DNA of 64,000 bases from Lacticaseibacillus hegangensis (lineage in GTDB: Bacteria; Bacillota; Bacilli; Lactobacillales; Lactobacillaceae). Below are positions 63,897 to 64,000 of the stretch, piece by piece (within the stretch, counting starts at the first letter, position 1; every line of letters begins with the position of its first letter). The notes below the pieces were generated by a model. The model searched no databases, was not told where the DNA came from, and saw only the letters and a program-made list of their open reading frames with translations. The stretch is taken from NCBI RefSeq assembly GCF_003946465.1, contig NZ_RHOL01000005.1, forward strand, positions 40,537 through 104,536, read 5' to 3'. The translations under genes and the position numbers were made by a program.

Positions 63897-64000
63897 GTGC
63901 GCCCGGCATGGGCGCCAACTTGGTGGTGAAAGTCCACTGCGGGCCGTAGTAGTCGGAACCGCTAGCCAAGGGCAAGGGTGTCCATCGCGAGGTGGAATCT
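63897..64000 (+). mobile_element. 5' end of a group II intron, cut by the window edge
   Basis: It begins GTGCGCCCGGCATGGGCGCC, the conserved 5' splice site (GUGCG) and first stem of bacterial group II introns. GGTGGTGAAAGTCCACTGCG and, near the edge, CAAGGGTGTCCATCGCGAGG are typical domain I segments; GTGAAAGTC and GGTGTCC are recurrent in such introns. The intron-encoded reverse transcriptase would lie to the right, outside the window. It sits directly behind a terminator stem, a target choice described for group IIC introns. The subclass cannot be set from 104 bases. Confidence 0.8.

Overview
The window is about 64 kb of GC-rich, low-GC-clade-type Firmicute DNA. Gene content and order point to a lactobacillus of the Lacticaseibacillus (L. 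casei) group or a close relative. The evidence is the run pfkA-pyk ... cvfB-xerD-ribT-scpA-scpB-rluB-ribU ... recQ-cmk-rpsA-der-hup ... cca-thyA-folA, a thymidylate synthase and dihydrofolate reductase very like the well-studied L. casei enzymes, CtsR and cre operator sequences, and strong AGGAGG ribosome-binding sites. The species is an inference. Most of the window is ordinary chromosomal core. Because the DNA is GC-rich, many long antisense open frames exist that are not genes.

Layout: 1-4 kb, end of uvrC, a DUF2798 membrane protein, a small membrane peptide and an MDR oxidoreductase. 4-10 kb, the fructose operon fruR-fruK-fruA on the minus strand, divergent from a 6-phospho-N-acetylmuramidase-like gene and an AraC regulator. 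10-20 kb, obg, an OatA-type acyltransferase, rnz, an SDR gene, lapA, glpK (minus) and clpB behind a CtsR operator. 20-31 kb, rpmF, DUF1836, a 5'-nucleotidase-family gene, a lipoprotein, dnaE, pfkA and pyk. 30.4-31.5 kb, an AT-richer island with small, partly broken minus-strand ORFs and a consensus cre box. 31.5-38 kb, a regulator/membrane pair, DUF441, cvfB, xerD, ribT, scpAB, rluB, and an FMN riboswitch with ribU. 38-46 kb, an amidohydrolase, ferredoxin, ypbB-recQ-LysM, cmk, rpsA and der. 46-54 kb, hup, a TPR protein, YitT, cca, an ABC-F ATPase, thyA-folA. 54-64 kb, HlyIII, degV, ypmR/ypmS-like genes, msrA, yozE, ctpA, then a GH65 phosphorylase with beta-phosphoglucomutase and a Cof-type phosphatase.

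How genes work together: fruRKA takes up and phosphorylates fructose to fructose 1,6-bisphosphate, which enters glycolysis at the steps next to pfkA and pyk. glpK feeds glycerol into the same pathway. GH65 plus pgmB would convert an alpha-glucobiose to glucose and glucose 6-phosphate. scpA/scpB, xerD, hup, dnaE, recQ and uvrC serve chromosome maintenance. rnz, rluB, der, obg, rpsA, rpmF and cca serve RNA and ribosome biogenesis. thyA-folA forms the folate/dTMP cycle.

Most notable: (i) a roughly 290-nt intergenic element before der with nested and mutually exclusive helices and a terminator-like hairpin, which fits a structured RNA leader or a repeat element; (ii) the first 104 nt of what looks like a group II intron placed right behind a transcription terminator at the right edge; (iii) the AT-rich island with broken coupled ORFs; (iv) a GH65 enzyme with an extra N-terminal domain of about 115 residues; (v) a candidate small RNA between the AraC gene and obg. 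No tRNA, rRNA, CRISPR array, transposase or prophage gene was seen.
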